A DNA stretch of 64,000 bases from Pseudomonas sediminis (GTDB lineage: Bacteria > Pseudomonadota > Gammaproteobacteria > Pseudomonadales > Pseudomonadaceae), in assembly GCF_002741105.1 (NCBI RefSeq), contig NZ_NIQU01000004.1, forward strand, positions 372,061 through 436,060, written 5' to 3'. This document shows, one piece after another, positions 39,131-53,509 of the stretch. Under the pieces are notes generated by a model. That model had not been told where the DNA came from and made no database searches. It worked only from the letters and a program-made list of their open reading frames with translations. Positions within the stretch are counted from its first letter, which is position 1; each line of letters starts with the position of its first letter. Made by a program: the position numbers and the translations under genes.

Positions 39131-39917
39131 TCCACTCACTGAGTCCACACGCTGCGTTCCTGTAGTCCGGCATCGCAACGATGCCGGTCGCGCCCTGTGC
39201 TTATCCACAGCGCGTTACCTTATAGCCACGAATACACGCGCGATGGCTCCCAGCGGTTCCCACGCAAGGGCACGGTGCTACTTGGTCCCGGATTGCATCC
39301 GGGCTACGAACTTGCACAGATGGCAGTGGGAGGCGCTTTAGCGGCGAGCTCTTTTCGCATACGGCGAAACCCTCAAACTGTTCCAGGCCCGCATCGCGGC
39401 TGAAGCCGCTTCTACAGCAACGCTGCACTGACCCAGGCGAGCGCTATTTTCCGCATTCTTTGAGTTATTCAGGACGAAATAAACCCTGTGGAAAACCGCC
39501 CATAAACCCTGCCCATAACCCTATGACAAAGCTGGGCGTAACCACCCCTGTGGGTAACTGGCGCTTCCATCCACAAAGGTTCAGCAGCTTTCTCAGTGGA
39601 ATCCAGCAGGAACGACACAGGCTTATCATTCTCTGTACATCACGGATATCCTGGCCTGTAGAAGGTTATCCACAGAAAAGCCTTGCTCTATACATAAACA
39701 TAAAGAACAAGCTTTATAAGAATTCTCTCTTTCTATTCTTTATAAGCCTCAGCGCGTTTTTCACAGGGCAAGGGTGATCGGGTAATGGAAATCGTGCGAG
39801 CGACCATGGCCAACCAGTTGGCTATTTTTTGTGCAGAAGGCTTCATTCAGCAGGCTTAAGTCCCTATACTTGCCGCCTTTCTTTCAGACCCCTTTCTCAA
39901 CAGGCACGAGGTGCGTG
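39131..39917. other. mnmE-mnmG intergenic region with a second DnaA-box cluster (origin-like)
   Basis: TTATCCACA occurs at 39201-39209 and 39666-39674; near boxes are TGTGGAAAA at 39487-39495 and TGTGGGTAA at 39549-39557. An AT-rich tract at 39691-39750 (ACATAAACATAAAGAACAAG, then a pyrimidine run) aligns with the AT-rich tract of oriC at 34903-34955. A DnaA-box region upstream of gidA/mnmG has been noted in P. putida and E. coli. REP-like sequence occupies about 39325-39420. Whether it can initiate replication is unknown. Confidence 0.75.
39325..39420. repeat. REP-like inverted repeats in the mnmE-mnmG gap
   Basis: GTGGGAGGCGCTTTAGCGGC and, about 60 bp later, ATCGCGGCTGAAGCCGCTTC then TACAG form opposed REP-type arms (GCTTTAGCGGCGA against TCGCGGCTGAAGC). 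Confidence 0.6.
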
Positions 39918-41810
39918 GTGGATTTCCCTTCCCGTTTTGACGTGATCGTGATCGGCGGCGGTCATGCCGGTACCGAAGCAGCCTTGGCTGCAGCACGCAT
40001 GGGCGTGAAGACCCTGCTGCTCACCCACAATGTCGAGACCCTCGGCCAGATGAGCTGCAACCCGGCTATCGGCGGGATCGGCAAGAGTCACCTGGTCAAG
40101 GAAATCGATGCCCTCGGCGGGGCCATGGCCACCGCTACCGACAAGGGCGGCATCCAGTTCCGTATTCTCAACAGCCGCAAAGGCCCAGCCGTTCGTGCCA
40201 CACGCGCGCAGGCAGACCGCGTGCTGTACAAGGCAGCGGTGCGCGAGATTCTGGAAAACCAGGCCAACCTGTGGATTTTTCAACAGGCAGCCGATGATCT
40301 GATTGTGGAAAACGCCGAGGTAAAAGGCGTTGTCACCCAGATGGGGCTCAGGTTTCATGCGGACTCCGTGGTGTTGACCACAGGCACATTCCTCGGTGGA
40401 CTTATCCACATAGGCCTGCAGAACTACTCCGGTGGCCGTGCTGGAGATCCGCCCTCCATCGCCCTAGCCCACCGTCTGCGCGAGCTGCCGCTGCGCGTCG
40501 GCCGCCTGAAAACCGGTACACCCCCGCGCATCGATGGTCGTTCGGTGGATTTTTCGGTCATGACTGAACAGCCGGGCGATACACCCACGCCGCTGATGTC
40601 TTTCCTTGGTAAGCGTGAGCACCAGCCCAAGCAGATCAGTTGCTGGATCACCCATACCAACGCCCGTACCCACGAGATCATTGCCGCCAACCTCGACCGT
40701 TCGCCGATGTACTCCGGTGTAATCGAAGGTGTTGGCCCGCGCTACTGCCCGTCGATCGAGGACAAGATCCACCGCTTCGCCGACAAGGACAGCCACCAGG
40801 TGTTCATCGAGCCGGAAGGCCTGACCACCCACGAGCTGTATCCCAACGGCATCTCCACCTCGCTACCGTTCGACGTGCAGTTGGAGATCGTGCGCAGCAT
40901 CCGTGGCATGGAAAACGCCCACATCGTGCGCCCCGGCTACGCCATCGAATACGACTACTTCGATCCGCGCGACCTGAAGTACAGCCTGGAAACCAAGGTC
41001 ATCGGCGGGCTTTTCTTCGCCGGGCAGATCAACGGCACCACCGGCTACGAAGAGGCCGGTGCGCAGGGCCTGCTGGCGGGCTGCAACGCCGCACTGCGTG
41101 CGCAAGGCAAAGAGGCCTGGTGCCCACGTCGGGATGAGGCTTACATCGGCGTACTGGTCGACGACCTGATCACCCTGGGCACCCAGGAGCCGTACCGCAT
41201 GTTCACCTCGCGTGCCGAGTACCGGCTGATCCTGCGTGAGGACAATGCCGACCTGCGTCTGACCGAGAAGGGCCGCGAGCTGGGCCTGATCGATGACGAG
41301 CGCTGGGCAGCCTTCGAGGCCAAGCGTGAAGGTATCGTGCAGGAAGAGCAGCGCCTGAAAAGCACTTGGGTGCGCCCGGGCACGCCGCAGGGTGATGCGA
41401 TTGCCGCGCGCTTCGGTACGCTGCTGGCCCACGAATACAACCTGCTCAACCTGCTGGCTCGCCCGGAAATCGACTACGCCACCCTGGTCGAACTGACCGA
41501 CGCGCCGGTTGTGGATAACCAGGTGGCTGAGCAGGTCGAGATCAAGACCAAGTACGCCGGTTACATCGACCGTCAGCAGGACGAGATCGCCAAGCTGCGC
41601 GCCAGTGAAGACACCAAGCTGCCGGAAGATCTGGACTACAGCACCATTTCCGGGCTGTCCAAGGAGATCCAGTTCAAGCTCGGCAACACGCGTCCGGCCA
41701 CGCTCGGCCAGGCAGGTCGTATCCCCGGCGTTACGCCGGCGGCGATTTCCCTGCTGCTGATTCACCTGAAGAAGCGCAGCGCCGGACAGAAGCTGGAGCA
41801 GAGCGCCTGA
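39918..41810 (+). CDS. mnmG: tRNA uridine-5-carboxymethylaminomethyl(34) synthesis enzyme MnmG
   Basis: 630 residues. The FAD-binding [20 protein letters not shown] lies at the N-terminus, followed by the conserved [20 protein letters not shown] and [20 protein letters not shown]. It forms the MnmEG complex for U34 modification. The GTG at 39918 (protein VDFPSRFDV) gives the standard length and has GAGG upstream; in-frame codons back to 39831 are not family-like. It overlaps rsmG by one base. Confidence 0.95.
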   Translation: MDFPSRFDVIVIGGGHAGTEAALAAARMGVKTLLLTHNVETLGQMSCNPAIGGIGKSHLVKEIDALGGAMATATDKGGIQFRILNSRKGPAVRATRAQADRVLYKAAVREILENQANLWIFQQAADDLIVENAEVKGVVTQMGLRFHADSVVLTTGTFLGGLIHIGLQNYSGGRAGDPPSIALAHRLRELPLRVGRLKTGTPPRIDGRSVDFSVMTEQPGDTPTPLMSFLGKREHQPKQISCWITHTNARTHEIIAANLDRSPMYSGVIEGVGPRYCPSIEDKIHRFADKDSHQVFIEPEGLTTHELYPNGISTSLPFDVQLEIVRSIRGMENAHIVRPGYAIEYDYFDPRDLKYSLETKVIGGLFFAGQINGTTGYEEAGAQGLLAGCNAALRAQGKEAWCPRRDEAYIGVLVDDLITLGTQEPYRMFTSRAEYRLILREDNADLRLTEKGRELGLIDDERWAAFEAKREGIVQEEQRLKSTWVRPGTPQGDAIAARFGTLLAHEYNLLNLLARPEIDYATLVELTDAPVVDNQVAEQVEIKTKYAGYIDRQQDEIAKLRASEDTKLPEDLDYSTISGLSKEIQFKLGNTRPATLGQAGRIPGVTPAAISLLLIHLKKRSAGQKLEQSA

Positions 41811-42454
41811 TGTCGGTCACTCAGCGTCATGCCGAAGAATTGATCCAGGGCGCCCGCGAACTGGGCATCGAGCTCAGCGCGTTGCAGCAGGAACAACTGC
41901 TCGCCTACCTGGGCCTGCTGATCAAATGGAACAAGGCCTACAACCTCACCGCGGTGCGCGATCCCGACGAGATGGTCTCGCGCCATCTGCTCGACAGCCT
42001 GTCGGTAGTCCCGTTCGTGGCCGAACTTGGAGATAACTGGCTCGACGTCGGCAGCGGAGGCGGCATGCCCGGTGTTCCGCTGGCGATCATGTTCCCCGAG
42101 CGCCGCTTCACCCTGCTCGACTCCAACGGTAAGAAGACCCGGTTTCTGGTCCAGGTGAAGCTGGAGCTGAAACTCGCCAACCTCGAGGTTGTCCACAGCC
42201 GGGTCGAAGCTTATCGGCCTGAGCAGCCGTTCGATGGCATCAGCTCGCGCGCTTTCAGCAGCCTGGAAGACTTCAGTAACTGGACGCGCCACCTCGGCAG
42301 CGTCGACACCCAGTGGCTGGCGATGAAGGGCGTACACCCGGATGACGAATTGCAGGCCCTGCCGACCGACTTCCGTCTCAGTGCCACGCATGTGTTGCGG
42401 GTTCCCGGTTGCCAAGGCCAGCGCCATCTGTTGATACTGCGTCGCTCGGTCTAA
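41810..42454 (+). CDS. rsmG: 16S rRNA (guanine(527)-N7)-methyltransferase RsmG
   Basis: 214 residues with the SAM-binding core [17 protein letters not shown] and [12 protein letters not shown], and the conserved [10 protein letters not shown]. It methylates G527 of 16S rRNA. ATG overlaps the mnmG stop (TGATG), and parA follows after 11 bp. Confidence 0.95.
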   Translation: MSVTQRHAEELIQGARELGIELSALQQEQLLAYLGLLIKWNKAYNLTAVRDPDEMVSRHLLDSLSVVPFVAELGDNWLDVGSGGGMPGVPLAIMFPERRFTLLDSNGKKTRFLVQVKLELKLANLEVVHSRVEAYRPEQPFDGISSRAFSSLEDFSNWTRHLGSVDTQWLAMKGVHPDDELQALPTDFRLSATHVLRVPGCQGQRHLLILRRSV

Positions 42455-42465
42455 GGGGAAAGAAG

Positions 42466-43254
42466 ATGGCCAAGGTATTCGCGATCGCCAATCAGAAAGG
42501 CGGCGTGGGCAAAACCACAACGTGCATCAACCTGGCTGCTTCTCTGGTGGCGACCAAGCGCCGCGTGCTGTTGATCGACCTCGACCCCCAGGGCAACGCG
42601 ACCATGGGCAGTGGCGTCGACAAGCACGGCCTCGAGCATTCGATCTACGACGTGCTGATCGGCGAATGCGACCTGAGCCAGGCCATGCAGTTCTCCGAGC
42701 ACGGCGGCTACCAGCTACTGCCGGCCAACCGCGACCTGACCGCCGCGGAAGTTGCCCTGCTGGAAATGAAGATGAAGGAAAGCCGCCTGCGTTATGCCTT
42801 GGCGCCGATCCGCGAGAATTACGACTACATCCTCATCGACTGCCCGCCATCGCTGAACATGCTGACCATCAACGCCCTGGTCGCCGCCGACGGCGTGATC
42901 ATCCCCATGCAGTGCGAGTATTACGCGCTTGAGGGGCTGAGCGACCTGGTCAACAGCATCCAGCGCATCGCCCAATTGCTCAATCCCAAGCTGCAGATCG
43001 AAGGTCTGCTGCGCACCATGTACGACCCGCGCATCAGCCTGACCAATGACGTCACCGCCCAGCTCAAGCAACACTTTGGCGACAAGCTGTACGACGCCGT
43101 GATCCCGCGCAACGTGCGCCTGGCCGAGGCGCCGAGCTTCGGTATGCCGGCGCTGGTCTACGACAAACAATCCCGTGGAGCCATCGCCTACCTGGCCTTG
43201 GCTGGCGAGCTGGTGCGCCGTCAGCGCGCCGCCGCGAAAACCGCTACCGCTTAA
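42466..43254 (+). CDS. parA: Chromosome partitioning ATPase ParA
   Basis: 262 residues, starting MAKVFAIANQKGGVGKTTTC with the deviant Walker A of the Soj/ParA family; DYILIDCPPSLNMLT is the Walker B region. It drives origin segregation through ParB-stimulated ATP hydrolysis on the nucleoid. ATG at 42466 has AAGGGGAAAGAAG upstream; an upstream in-frame ATG at 42409 lies inside rsmG. Confidence 0.96.
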   Translation: MAKVFAIANQKGGVGKTTTCINLAASLVATKRRVLLIDLDPQGNATMGSGVDKHGLEHSIYDVLIGECDLSQAMQFSEHGGYQLLPANRDLTAAEVALLEMKMKESRLRYALAPIRENYDYILIDCPPSLNMLTINALVAADGVIIPMQCEYYALEGLSDLVNSIQRIAQLLNPKLQIEGLLRTMYDPRISLTNDVTAQLKQHFGDKLYDAVIPRNVRLAEAPSFGMPALVYDKQSRGAIAYLALAGELVRRQRAAAKTATA

Positions 43255-43265
43255 GGAACATCCGC

Positions 43266-44135
43266 ATGGCTGCGAAGAAACGAGGTCTGGGTCGAGGTCT
43301 GGACGCACTGCTCGGCGGCAACACCGTCAATGCATTGCAGGAAGAGGCCGCCCAGGTCGACACGCGTGAGCTGCAATACGTGCCGCTGGAGCTGATCCAG
43401 CGCGGCAAGTACCAGCCGCGTCGTGACATGGACCAGACCGCGCTGGAAGAACTCGCCGCCTCCATCCGCGCCCAAGGCGTGATGCAGCCCATCGTTCTGC
43501 GCCCCATCGGTGGTGGACGTTTCGAGATCGTCGCCGGTGAACGGCGCTGGCGTGCTAGCCAGTTGGCTGGCCAGGACAGGATCCCGGCCATGGTCCGTGA
43601 GTTGCCGGATGAAGCCGCCATCGCCATGGCGCTGATCGAGAACATTCAGCGCGAAGACCTCAACCCGATCGAGGAAGCCGTGGCCCTGCAGCGCCTGCAG
43701 CAGGAATTCGAGCTGACCCAGCAGCAGGTCGCCGATGCCGTCGGCAAGTCGCGCGTGACCATCACCAACCTGCTGCGCCTGATCGCCCTGCCGGACGAGA
43801 TCAAGACCCTGCTTTCCCACGGCGATCTGGAAATGGGTCATGCCCGTGCACTGCTCGGTTTACCCCTCGAACAGCAGGTTGAAGCCGCGCGACATGTTGT
43901 CGCACGTGGCCTGACCGTTCGTCAGACCGAGGCCCTGGTGCGCCAATGGTTGAGTGCCAAACCGGCCCCGGCCAAAGCCAAGGCCGACCCGGACATCAGT
44001 CGCCTGGAACAGAAGCTCGCAGAGCGTCTGGGCTCGCCAGTGCAGATCAAGCACGGTAGCAAGGGCAAAGGACAGCTGGTGATCCGCTACAGCTCCCTCG
44101 ACGAATTGCAGGGTGTACTGGCGCACATTCGTTGA
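43266..44135 (+). CDS. parB: Chromosome partitioning protein ParB
   Basis: 289 residues. MAAKKRGLGRGLDALLG is the usual N-terminus; the CTP-binding ParB fold includes GERRWRA and ENIQREDLNPIEEA; the helix-turn-helix is TQQQVADAVGKSRVTITNLLR; the dimerisation domain is at the C-terminus. It binds parS (two sites in recF) and loads as a sliding clamp. Confidence 0.96.
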   Translation: MAAKKRGLGRGLDALLGGNTVNALQEEAAQVDTRELQYVPLELIQRGKYQPRRDMDQTALEELAASIRAQGVMQPIVLRPIGGGRFEIVAGERRWRASQLAGQDRIPAMVRELPDEAAIAMALIENIQREDLNPIEEAVALQRLQQEFELTQQQVADAVGKSRVTITNLLRLIALPDEIKTLLSHGDLEMGHARALLGLPLEQQVEAARHVVARGLTVRQTEALVRQWLSAKPAPAKAKADPDISRLEQKLAERLGSPVQIKHGSKGKGQLVIRYSSLDELQGVLAHIR

Positions 44136-44179
44136 AACAATTCAGTCTGTAGTCCTACTTCGCTCCTACTACAGCACGG

Positions 44180-44208
44180 TTGATCGGGCGCAGGCTGGCC
44201 CATATACT
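44180..44208 (+). promoter_or_regulatory. Promoter of the atp operon
   Basis: TTGATC (44180-44185), a 17-bp spacer and TATACT (44203-44208) form a good sigma-70 promoter 58 bp before atpI. Confidence 0.75.
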
Positions 44209-44265
44209 CCCCGCGCAATTTTGTCGGCTATGGGCCGAGTTTCGGCACCTTGCAGGGAGAGGTCG

Positions 44266-44655
44266 ATGGGCATCCCCAGTAAGGTCCCGTTTCATCGTCA
44301 GCCAGGTTTTCCGATCCTGATTCTTCAGGCCATCGTGACGGCTGTAATTGCAGTGATTTTTGCCGTCAGTGGTGGATGGGTTGCGGCCTATTCGGCACTG
44401 CTGGGCGGGCTGATTGCCCTGCTGGCTAACGCGTATTTTGCATTCAAGGCCTTTCGTTATTTTGGCGCGCGTTCGGCCCGAGCCATCGTCCAGTCGATCT
44501 GGGCCGGGGCCATGGGTAAATGGATTATCACGGCAGTGCTGTTTGCACTGGCGTTCGTAGGGGTTGAACCACTTGCATCGATGCAGTTGTTCATCGGTTA
44601 TCTGCTAGGCCTTCTGGCTGCAGCTTGTGCTCCCCTACTCATGAAAGTTTTCTGA
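44266..44655 (+). CDS. atpI: ATP synthase protein I (accessory)
   Basis: 129 residues with four hydrophobic helices (ILILQAIVTAVIAVIFAV; VAAYSALLGGLIALLANAYF; KWIITAVLFALAFVGV; LFIGYLLGLLAAACAPLL). It assists c-ring assembly. The ATG at 44266 has GGGAGAGG upstream; an in-frame extension to 44113 would run through the promoter and parB. Confidence 0.9.
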   Translation: MGIPSKVPFHRQPGFPILILQAIVTAVIAVIFAVSGGWVAAYSALLGGLIALLANAYFAFKAFRYFGARSARAIVQSIWAGAMGKWIITAVLFALAFVGVEPLASMQLFIGYLLGLLAAACAPLLMKVF

Positions 44656-45498
<843 letters not shown>

Positions 45499-45540
45499 TC
45501 GACATCGAAAAACCCGAAAACCCCTAACTCGTAACCTTAA

Positions 45541-45792
<252 letters not shown>

Positions 45793-45805
45793 GAGTTCCT
45801 GAGTC

Positions 45806-45830
45806 GAGGCAGCATGATGAGTGCTGCCTC
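45806..45830 (+). other. Intercistronic hairpin between atpE and atpF
   Basis: GAGGCAGCA-TGATGAG-TGCTGCCTC is a perfect 9-bp stem with a 7-nt loop, followed by TTCAGGCTTTTCTTCC. It could protect the upstream mRNA from 3' decay or attenuate, favouring high subunit c output. Confidence 0.7.
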
Positions 45831-45877
45831 TTCAGGCTTTTCTTCCCTGAACACGAGATAGCACGAGGTAAATCGCT

Positions 45878-46348
45878 GTGAACATTAACCTGACCCTGTT
45901 CGGTCAAACGATTGCCTTCGCTATTTTCGTCTGGTTCTGCATGAAGTTCGTATGGCCGCCGCTGACGCTGGCCATGCAGGAACGCCAGAAGAAAATCGCA
46001 GAAGGTCTGGATGCTGCCGGGCGCGCTGAGCGCGATCTGCAGTTGGCCCAGGAACGCGCTGCCCAGATGCTTCGTGAAACCAAAGAGCAAGCTGCCGAGA
46101 TTCTCGACCGGGCGAACAAGACCGCCAACGCAATCGTCGAAGAAGCCAAGGCCCAGGCCCGCTCTGAAGGTGAAAAGCTGATTCTTGGCGCCAAAGCCGA
46201 AATCGATCTGGAAGTGAACCGTGCCAAGGATCAACTGCGTGCACAGGTAGCAGCTCTGGCTGTCACCGGCGCTGAGCAGATCCTGCAGTCCTCCGTGGAC
46301 GGCGCTGCGCACAACGATCTGGTCGCAAAACTGGCCTCTCAACTCTAA
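45878..46348 (+). CDS. atpF: F0F1 ATP synthase subunit b
   Basis: 156 residues from a GTG start: one N-terminal membrane helix ([19 protein letters not shown]) and a long charged helix forming the peripheral stalk. The family length is typical. It lies 12 bp before atpH. Confidence 0.95.
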   Translation: MNINLTLFGQTIAFAIFVWFCMKFVWPPLTLAMQERQKKIAEGLDAAGRAERDLQLAQERAAQMLRETKEQAAEILDRANKTANAIVEEAKAQARSEGEKLILGAKAEIDLEVNRAKDQLRAQVAALAVTGAEQILQSSVDGAAHNDLVAKLASQL

Positions 46349-46360
46349 GCGAGGCTCGCG

Positions 46361-46897
46361 ATGATCAATACCAACACGCTCGCTCGGCCCTACGCGAAAG
46401 CTGCGTTTGAGTTTGCCAGTGCTGCACAGCAGGCCGATGCCTGGCTGAACATGCTGTCGCTGTCCGCTGCTGCGGTTCAAGCGCCGGCCATGGCTCAGCA
46501 GTTGGTCAACCCGGCGTTGACCGATGAGCAGAAAGTCAATGTGCTGGCGCAGCTCTGTGCCGGTCACATCGACGCTTCGTTCAGCAACTTCCTGCACTCG
46601 CTGGGTAGCAACGACCGACTGTCGCTGCTGCCGGTAGTACTCGAACAATTCGCTGTGCTGAAGGCTGAAGCCGAACGCGCCCTCGATGTCGAAGTCGAGT
46701 CGGCGTTCGAGCTCAGTGCTGAGCAATTGCAAACTCTGGCTGCCGCCCTTTCCAAGCGGCTCGATCGCACCGTCCAGCCCACGCCCGTGGTCAATCCCGC
46801 CCTGATCGGCGGCGTTGTCATTCGTGCAGGTGACCTGGTCATCGACGGTTCGGTCCGCGGCAAGCTGAACAAGCTGGCCGAAGCGTTGAAATCCTGA
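46361..46897 (+). CDS. atpH: F0F1 ATP synthase subunit delta
   Basis: 178 residues, starting NTNTLARPYAKAAFEFA after MI, with the C-terminal VNPALIGGVVIRAGDLVIDG conserved in OSCP/delta proteins. It joins the peripheral stalk to F1. Confidence 0.95.
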   Translation: MINTNTLARPYAKAAFEFASAAQQADAWLNMLSLSAAAVQAPAMAQQLVNPALTDEQKVNVLAQLCAGHIDASFSNFLHSLGSNDRLSLLPVVLEQFAVLKAEAERALDVEVESAFELSAEQLQTLAAALSKRLDRTVQPTPVVNPALIGGVVIRAGDLVIDGSVRGKLNKLAEALKS

Positions 46898-46912
46898 TTT
46901 GAGGGAACTGGC

Positions 46913-48457
<1,545 letters not shown>

Positions 48458-48462
48458 CCGCA

Positions 48463-48482
48463 GCGGGGGCTTTGGCCCCCGC
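48463..48482 (+). other. Intercistronic hairpin between atpA and atpG
   Basis: GCGGGGGC-TTTG-GCCCCCGC is a perfect 8-bp GC stem directly after the atpA stop. No T-run follows, so it is probably an mRNA-stability or attenuation element. Confidence 0.65.
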
Positions 48483-48505
48483 CTGCTTGAACCAAAAGGT
48501 GTGAA

Positions 48506-49369
48506 ATGGCAGGCGCAAAAGAGATTCGCAGCAAGATTGCGAGCATCAAAAGCACGCAAAAGATCACCAGCGCCATGGAAAAAGTGGCGGTCAGCAAAAT
48601 GCGCAAGGCTCAACAGCGCATGGCTGCCGGTCGTCCCTATGCTGAGCGTATTCGTCAGGTGATTGGTCACCTGGCCAAGGCGAACCCGGAATACCGCCAC
48701 TCGTTCATGGTGGAGCGTGATGTAAAGCGCGTCGGTTATATCGTGGTGACCTCGGACCGTGGTCTGTGTGGTGGCTTGAACATCAACCTGTTCAAGGCGC
48801 TGCTCAGAAGCCTGAAGGAATGGCGCGACCAGAAGGTCGAGGCTGATTTCTGCGTGGTGGGCAGCAAGGGCGCGAGCTTCTTCCGCAGCAACGGGGGCAA
48901 CGTGGTTGCCGCCATCAGCAAGCTGGGTGAAGAGCCGTCCATCAACGACCTGATCGGTAGCGTCAAGGTTGTGCTGGATGCCTACGCCGAGGGCCGTATC
49001 GACCGTCTGTATCTGGTGTCGAACAAGTTCGTCAACACCATGACGCAGAAGCCGGAAGTGCAGCAGCTGCTGCCGCTGGCCGCGAGCGATGCGCAAGGCG
49101 TGCAGAAAGGTCTGTGGGACTACGTGTACGAGCCGGACGCCCAGCAATTGCTGGATGCGCTGCTGGTACGCTACGTCGAGTCGCAGGTCTATCAGTCCGT
49201 GGTCGAGAACAGCGCGTGCGAACAGGCTGCGCGGATGATCGCGATGAAGAACGCAACCGACAACGCCGGTGATCTCATCAAAGACCTGCAGCTGGTTTAC
49301 AACAAGGCACGTCAGGCAGCGATCACCCAGGAAATTTCGGAAATCGTCGGCGGCGCTGCCGCGGTTTAA
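48506..49369 (+). CDS. atpG: F0F1 ATP synthase subunit gamma
   Basis: 287 residues. [20 protein letters not shown] and the C-terminal [24 protein letters not shown] helix (here [20 protein letters not shown]) are the two halves of the rotor coiled coil. Confidence 0.96.
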   Translation: MAGAKEIRSKIASIKSTQKITSAMEKVAVSKMRKAQQRMAAGRPYAERIRQVIGHLAKANPEYRHSFMVERDVKRVGYIVVTSDRGLCGGLNINLFKALLRSLKEWRDQKVEADFCVVGSKGASFFRSNGGNVVAAISKLGEEPSINDLIGSVKVVLDAYAEGRIDRLYLVSNKFVNTMTQKPEVQQLLPLAASDAQGVQKGLWDYVYEPDAQQLLDALLVRYVESQVYQSVVENSACEQAARMIAMKNATDNAGDLIKDLQLVYNKARQAAITQEISEIVGGAAAV

Positions 49370-50776
<1,407 letters not shown>

Positions 50777-50782
50777 GTAACG

Positions 50783-50838
50783 GGTGCGCCCTCTAGGGGG
50801 CGTCCGGGCCGGAGCGGGCAGTAGCCCAATCCGGCCTC
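50783..50838 (+). other. Intercistronic hairpins between atpD and atpC
   Basis: GCGCCCTCTAGGGGGCG forms one short stem, and GGCCGGAGCGGGCAGTAGCC with a following CAATCCGGCC forms a second. They may tune atpC expression, whose subunit is needed once per complex. Confidence 0.55.
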
Positions 50839-50855
50839 TCAACCGAGGCATTGTT

Positions 50856-51290
50856 ATGGCTATGTCAGTCCACTGCGATATCGTCAGTGCGGAAGAAGAG
50901 CTGTTCTCGGGGCTGGTGGAAATGGTCATCGCCCACGGTCACCTGGGTGACCTGGGTATCCTGCCGGGCCACACCCCGCTGCTGACCGATCTCAAGCCGG
51001 GTCCGGTGCGAGTGATCAAGCAGGGTGGCACCGAGGAGGTGTTCTACATCTCCGGTGGCTTCCTGGAAGTTCAGCCGAGCATGGTGAAGGTTCTTGCCGA
51101 CACCGCTGTTCGCGCTGGCGACCTGGATGAAGCCGCTGCCATCGAGGCACGCAAGGCTGCCGAGAAGGCGCTGAGCGAAAAGGGCACCGAGTTCGACTAC
51201 GGCAGTGCTTCGGCACGCCTGGCCGAGGCTGCTGCCCAGCTGCGCACCATCGAAGAGATGCGCAGGAAGTTCGGCGGCCGCAGCCGCTGA
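50856..51290 (+). CDS. atpC: F0F1 ATP synthase subunit epsilon
   Basis: 144 residues. The beta-barrel domain ([35 protein letters not shown]) is followed by a C-terminal helical hairpin that can inhibit ATP hydrolysis. ATG at 50856 has GAGG upstream; an upstream in-frame ATG at 50784 would translate the hairpins. Confidence 0.95.
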   Translation: MAMSVHCDIVSAEEELFSGLVEMVIAHGHLGDLGILPGHTPLLTDLKPGPVRVIKQGGTEEVFYISGGFLEVQPSMVKVLADTAVRAGDLDEAAAIEARKAAEKALSEKGTEFDYGSASARLAEAAAQLRTIEEMRRKFGGRSR

Positions 51291-51310
51291 TCGCGTATCG
51301 CGGTATCACG

Positions 51311-51342
51311 CAAAGGGGCGACTTAGGTCGCCCCTTTGCGTT
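51311..51342 (+). terminator. Terminator of the atp operon
   Basis: CAAAGGGGCGAC-TTAG-GTCGCCCCTTTG then CGTTT is a perfect 12-bp stem, 20 bp after atpC. Confidence 0.92.
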
Positions 51343-51414
51343 TCTGGCAAACTAGCGTTCTTTCATGCGGCTCCCTCTGGCCGCGGTCAAATCCTGCCCA
51401 GCAAGGAGCTTTCT

Positions 51415-52773
51415 ATGAGTCTGGATATCGTCATTCTTGCCGCCGGTCAGGGCACGCGCATGCGTTCGGCGCTGCCCAAGGTGCTGCACCCGGTCGCCGA
51501 CAAACCCATGCTGGGGCATGTCATCGACACCGCGCGCAGCCTGCAGCCGCAGAGCATCCAGGTGGTGATCGGTCATGGCGCTGACAAGGTGCGCGAGCGC
51601 CTGGCCGCCGACGACCTGAATTTCGTCATCCAGGCCGAACAACTCGGTACCGGTCACGCCGTGGCCCAGGCCCTGCCGCAACTCAGCGCTGATACCGTGC
51701 TGATCCTCTACGGCGACGTGCCGCTGATCGAAACGGCTACCCTGCAGCGGCTGATGGCTCTGGTCAGCGACGATCAGCTTGGTCTGCTCACCGTCGAGCT
51801 GGCTGACCCCACTGGCTATGGCCGCATCGTGCGCGACGCCGCTGGCGTGGCGCAGGCGATCGTCGAGCACAAGGATGCCAGCGAAGCACAACGGCAGATC
51901 CGCGAAGGCAACACCGGCATTCTCGCCGTCCCAGGCAAGCGCCTGGCTGACTGGCTGGGGCGCCTGTCCAACAGCAACGCCCAGGGTGAGTACTACCTGA
52001 CCGACGTGATCGCCATGGCTGTTGCCGATGGCCTGACCGTGGCCACCGAGCGCGCTGCCGACGAGATGGAAGTGCTCGGCGCCAACGACCGTATCCAGTT
52101 GTCGCAGCTTGAATGCCATTACCAGCAGCGCATGGCCCGTCGTCTGATGGCCCAGGGCGTCACCCTGCGCGACCCGCATCGCTTCGACGTGCGTGGTGAC
52201 GTCAGCGTTGGCCGCGACGTGACCATCGATATCAACGTCATCCTCGAAGGCAAAGTGGTCATCGAAGACGATGTGCAGATCGGCCCGAACTGCGTGATCA
52301 AGGACTCGGTGCTGCGCAAGGGTGCCATCGTCAAGGCTAACAGCCACCTGGACGGCGCCGAGATGGGCGAGGGCGCCGATTGCGGCCCGTTCGCTCGCTT
52401 GCGTCCAGGCACCAAACTGGGCGCCAAGGCCCATGTGGGTAACTTCGTCGAACTGAAGAATGCGGTGCTGGGCGAAGGCGCCAAAGCAGGCCACCTGAGC
52501 TACCTGGGCGATGCCGAGATCGGCGCGCGAACCAACATCGGTGCCGGCACCATCACCTGCAATTACGACGGTGCCAATAAATTCCGCACCGTTATGGGCG
52601 AGGACGTATTCATCGGCTCCAACAGCGCTCTGGTGGCGCCGGTCACGCTGGGCGACCGCGCGACGACTGGCGCCGGTTCGGTGGTTACCAGCGATGTGCC
52701 GGCCGATACCCTGGCCGTCGGTCGCGCCAAACAGCGCAATATCGAAGGCTGGAAGCGTCCGACCAAGAAGTGA
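51415..52773 (+). CDS. glmU: Bifunctional UDP-GlcNAc pyrophosphorylase / glucosamine-1-phosphate acetyltransferase
   Basis: 452 residues. The N-terminal uridylyltransferase has [19 protein letters not shown]. The C-terminal left-handed beta-helix has hexapeptide repeats and the acetyltransferase active region ([33 protein letters not shown]). It makes UDP-GlcNAc for peptidoglycan and LPS, downstream of GlmS. AAGGAG precedes the ATG at 51415. Confidence 0.96.
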   Translation: MSLDIVILAAGQGTRMRSALPKVLHPVADKPMLGHVIDTARSLQPQSIQVVIGHGADKVRERLAADDLNFVIQAEQLGTGHAVAQALPQLSADTVLILYGDVPLIETATLQRLMALVSDDQLGLLTVELADPTGYGRIVRDAAGVAQAIVEHKDASEAQRQIREGNTGILAVPGKRLADWLGRLSNSNAQGEYYLTDVIAMAVADGLTVATERAADEMEVLGANDRIQLSQLECHYQQRMARRLMAQGVTLRDPHRFDVRGDVSVGRDVTIDINVILEGKVVIEDDVQIGPNCVIKDSVLRKGAIVKANSHLDGAEMGEGADCGPFARLRPGTKLGAKAHVGNFVELKNAVLGEGAKAGHLSYLGDAEIGARTNIGAGTITCNYDGANKFRTVMGEDVFIGSNSALVAPVTLGDRATTGAGSVVTSDVPADTLAVGRAKQRNIEGWKRPTKK

Positions 52774-52824
52774 ACCCGATCTGGCCGACCAGGCCTGTGG
52801 ATAACCTGCCGGAGGCAGTTCTGT

Positions 52825-53436
52825 ATGTTCGGTGTGACGGATTACGCCGCCTTCGTGGTGGCCTTCATCATCCTGCTGGCCATTCCCGGGCCGGGTAACC
52901 TGGCGTTGATCCTGTCCACCGGCAAGGGCGGCATCCGAGGCGGGCTGGCATCGACCTTTGGCATCATCTTCGGCGACCAGGTGCTGCTGTGGTTGGCAGT
53001 CGCCGGGGTCGCCGCGCTGCTCAAGGCTTACCCGGCAGCCTTCCATGTGGTGCAGTGGCTTGGTGCCGCCTACCTGGTCTACCTCGGCCTGCGCATGATC
53101 CTGGCCAAGCCCGGTGCGGCGCCGATGCTGGACATCAAGCCGCGCCAGTACCTGTGGCAAACCCTGGTGATCACCGTCTTCAACCCCAAGGCCATCATCT
53201 TCTACATGGCCTTCTTCCCGCTGTTCATCGATCCGCTGCGCCATCAGGGCCTGATTACTTTCGGTTTCATGGCCGTGACCATCATGGCGCTGACCTTTCT
53301 CTACGGCCTGCTGATCGTGCTGCTGACCCACTTTCTCGCCGAGCGCATGCGCGCCAACCCGCGTATCGCAAGGGGTTTGGAGAAACTGGCGGGGCTGTGT
53401 CTGGTCGGCTTCGGGGTCAAGCTGACGCTGAACTGA
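52825..53436 (+). CDS. LysE/RhtB family amino-acid exporter
   Basis: 203 residues with about six membrane helices; FIILLAIPGPGNLALIL carries the family's conserved PGP motif. A homoserine/lysine-type efflux role is likely, with unknown substrate. GGAGG precedes the ATG. It lies between glmU and the DeoR gene; I do not recall a LysE gene at this position in P. aeruginosa. Confidence 0.85.
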   Translation: MFGVTDYAAFVVAFIILLAIPGPGNLALILSTGKGGIRGGLASTFGIIFGDQVLLWLAVAGVAALLKAYPAAFHVVQWLGAAYLVYLGLRMILAKPGAAPMLDIKPRQYLWQTLVITVFNPKAIIFYMAFFPLFIDPLRHQGLITFGFMAVTIMALTFLYGLLIVLLTHFLAERMRANPRIARGLEKLAGLCLVGFGVKLTLN

Positions 53437-53509
53437 TCGGTAGACGCTTGCGGGCTTTTCGATCATATGTTTTGATTCGCGCCATTATCTTTCGAATCGA
53501 AACTTAAGC

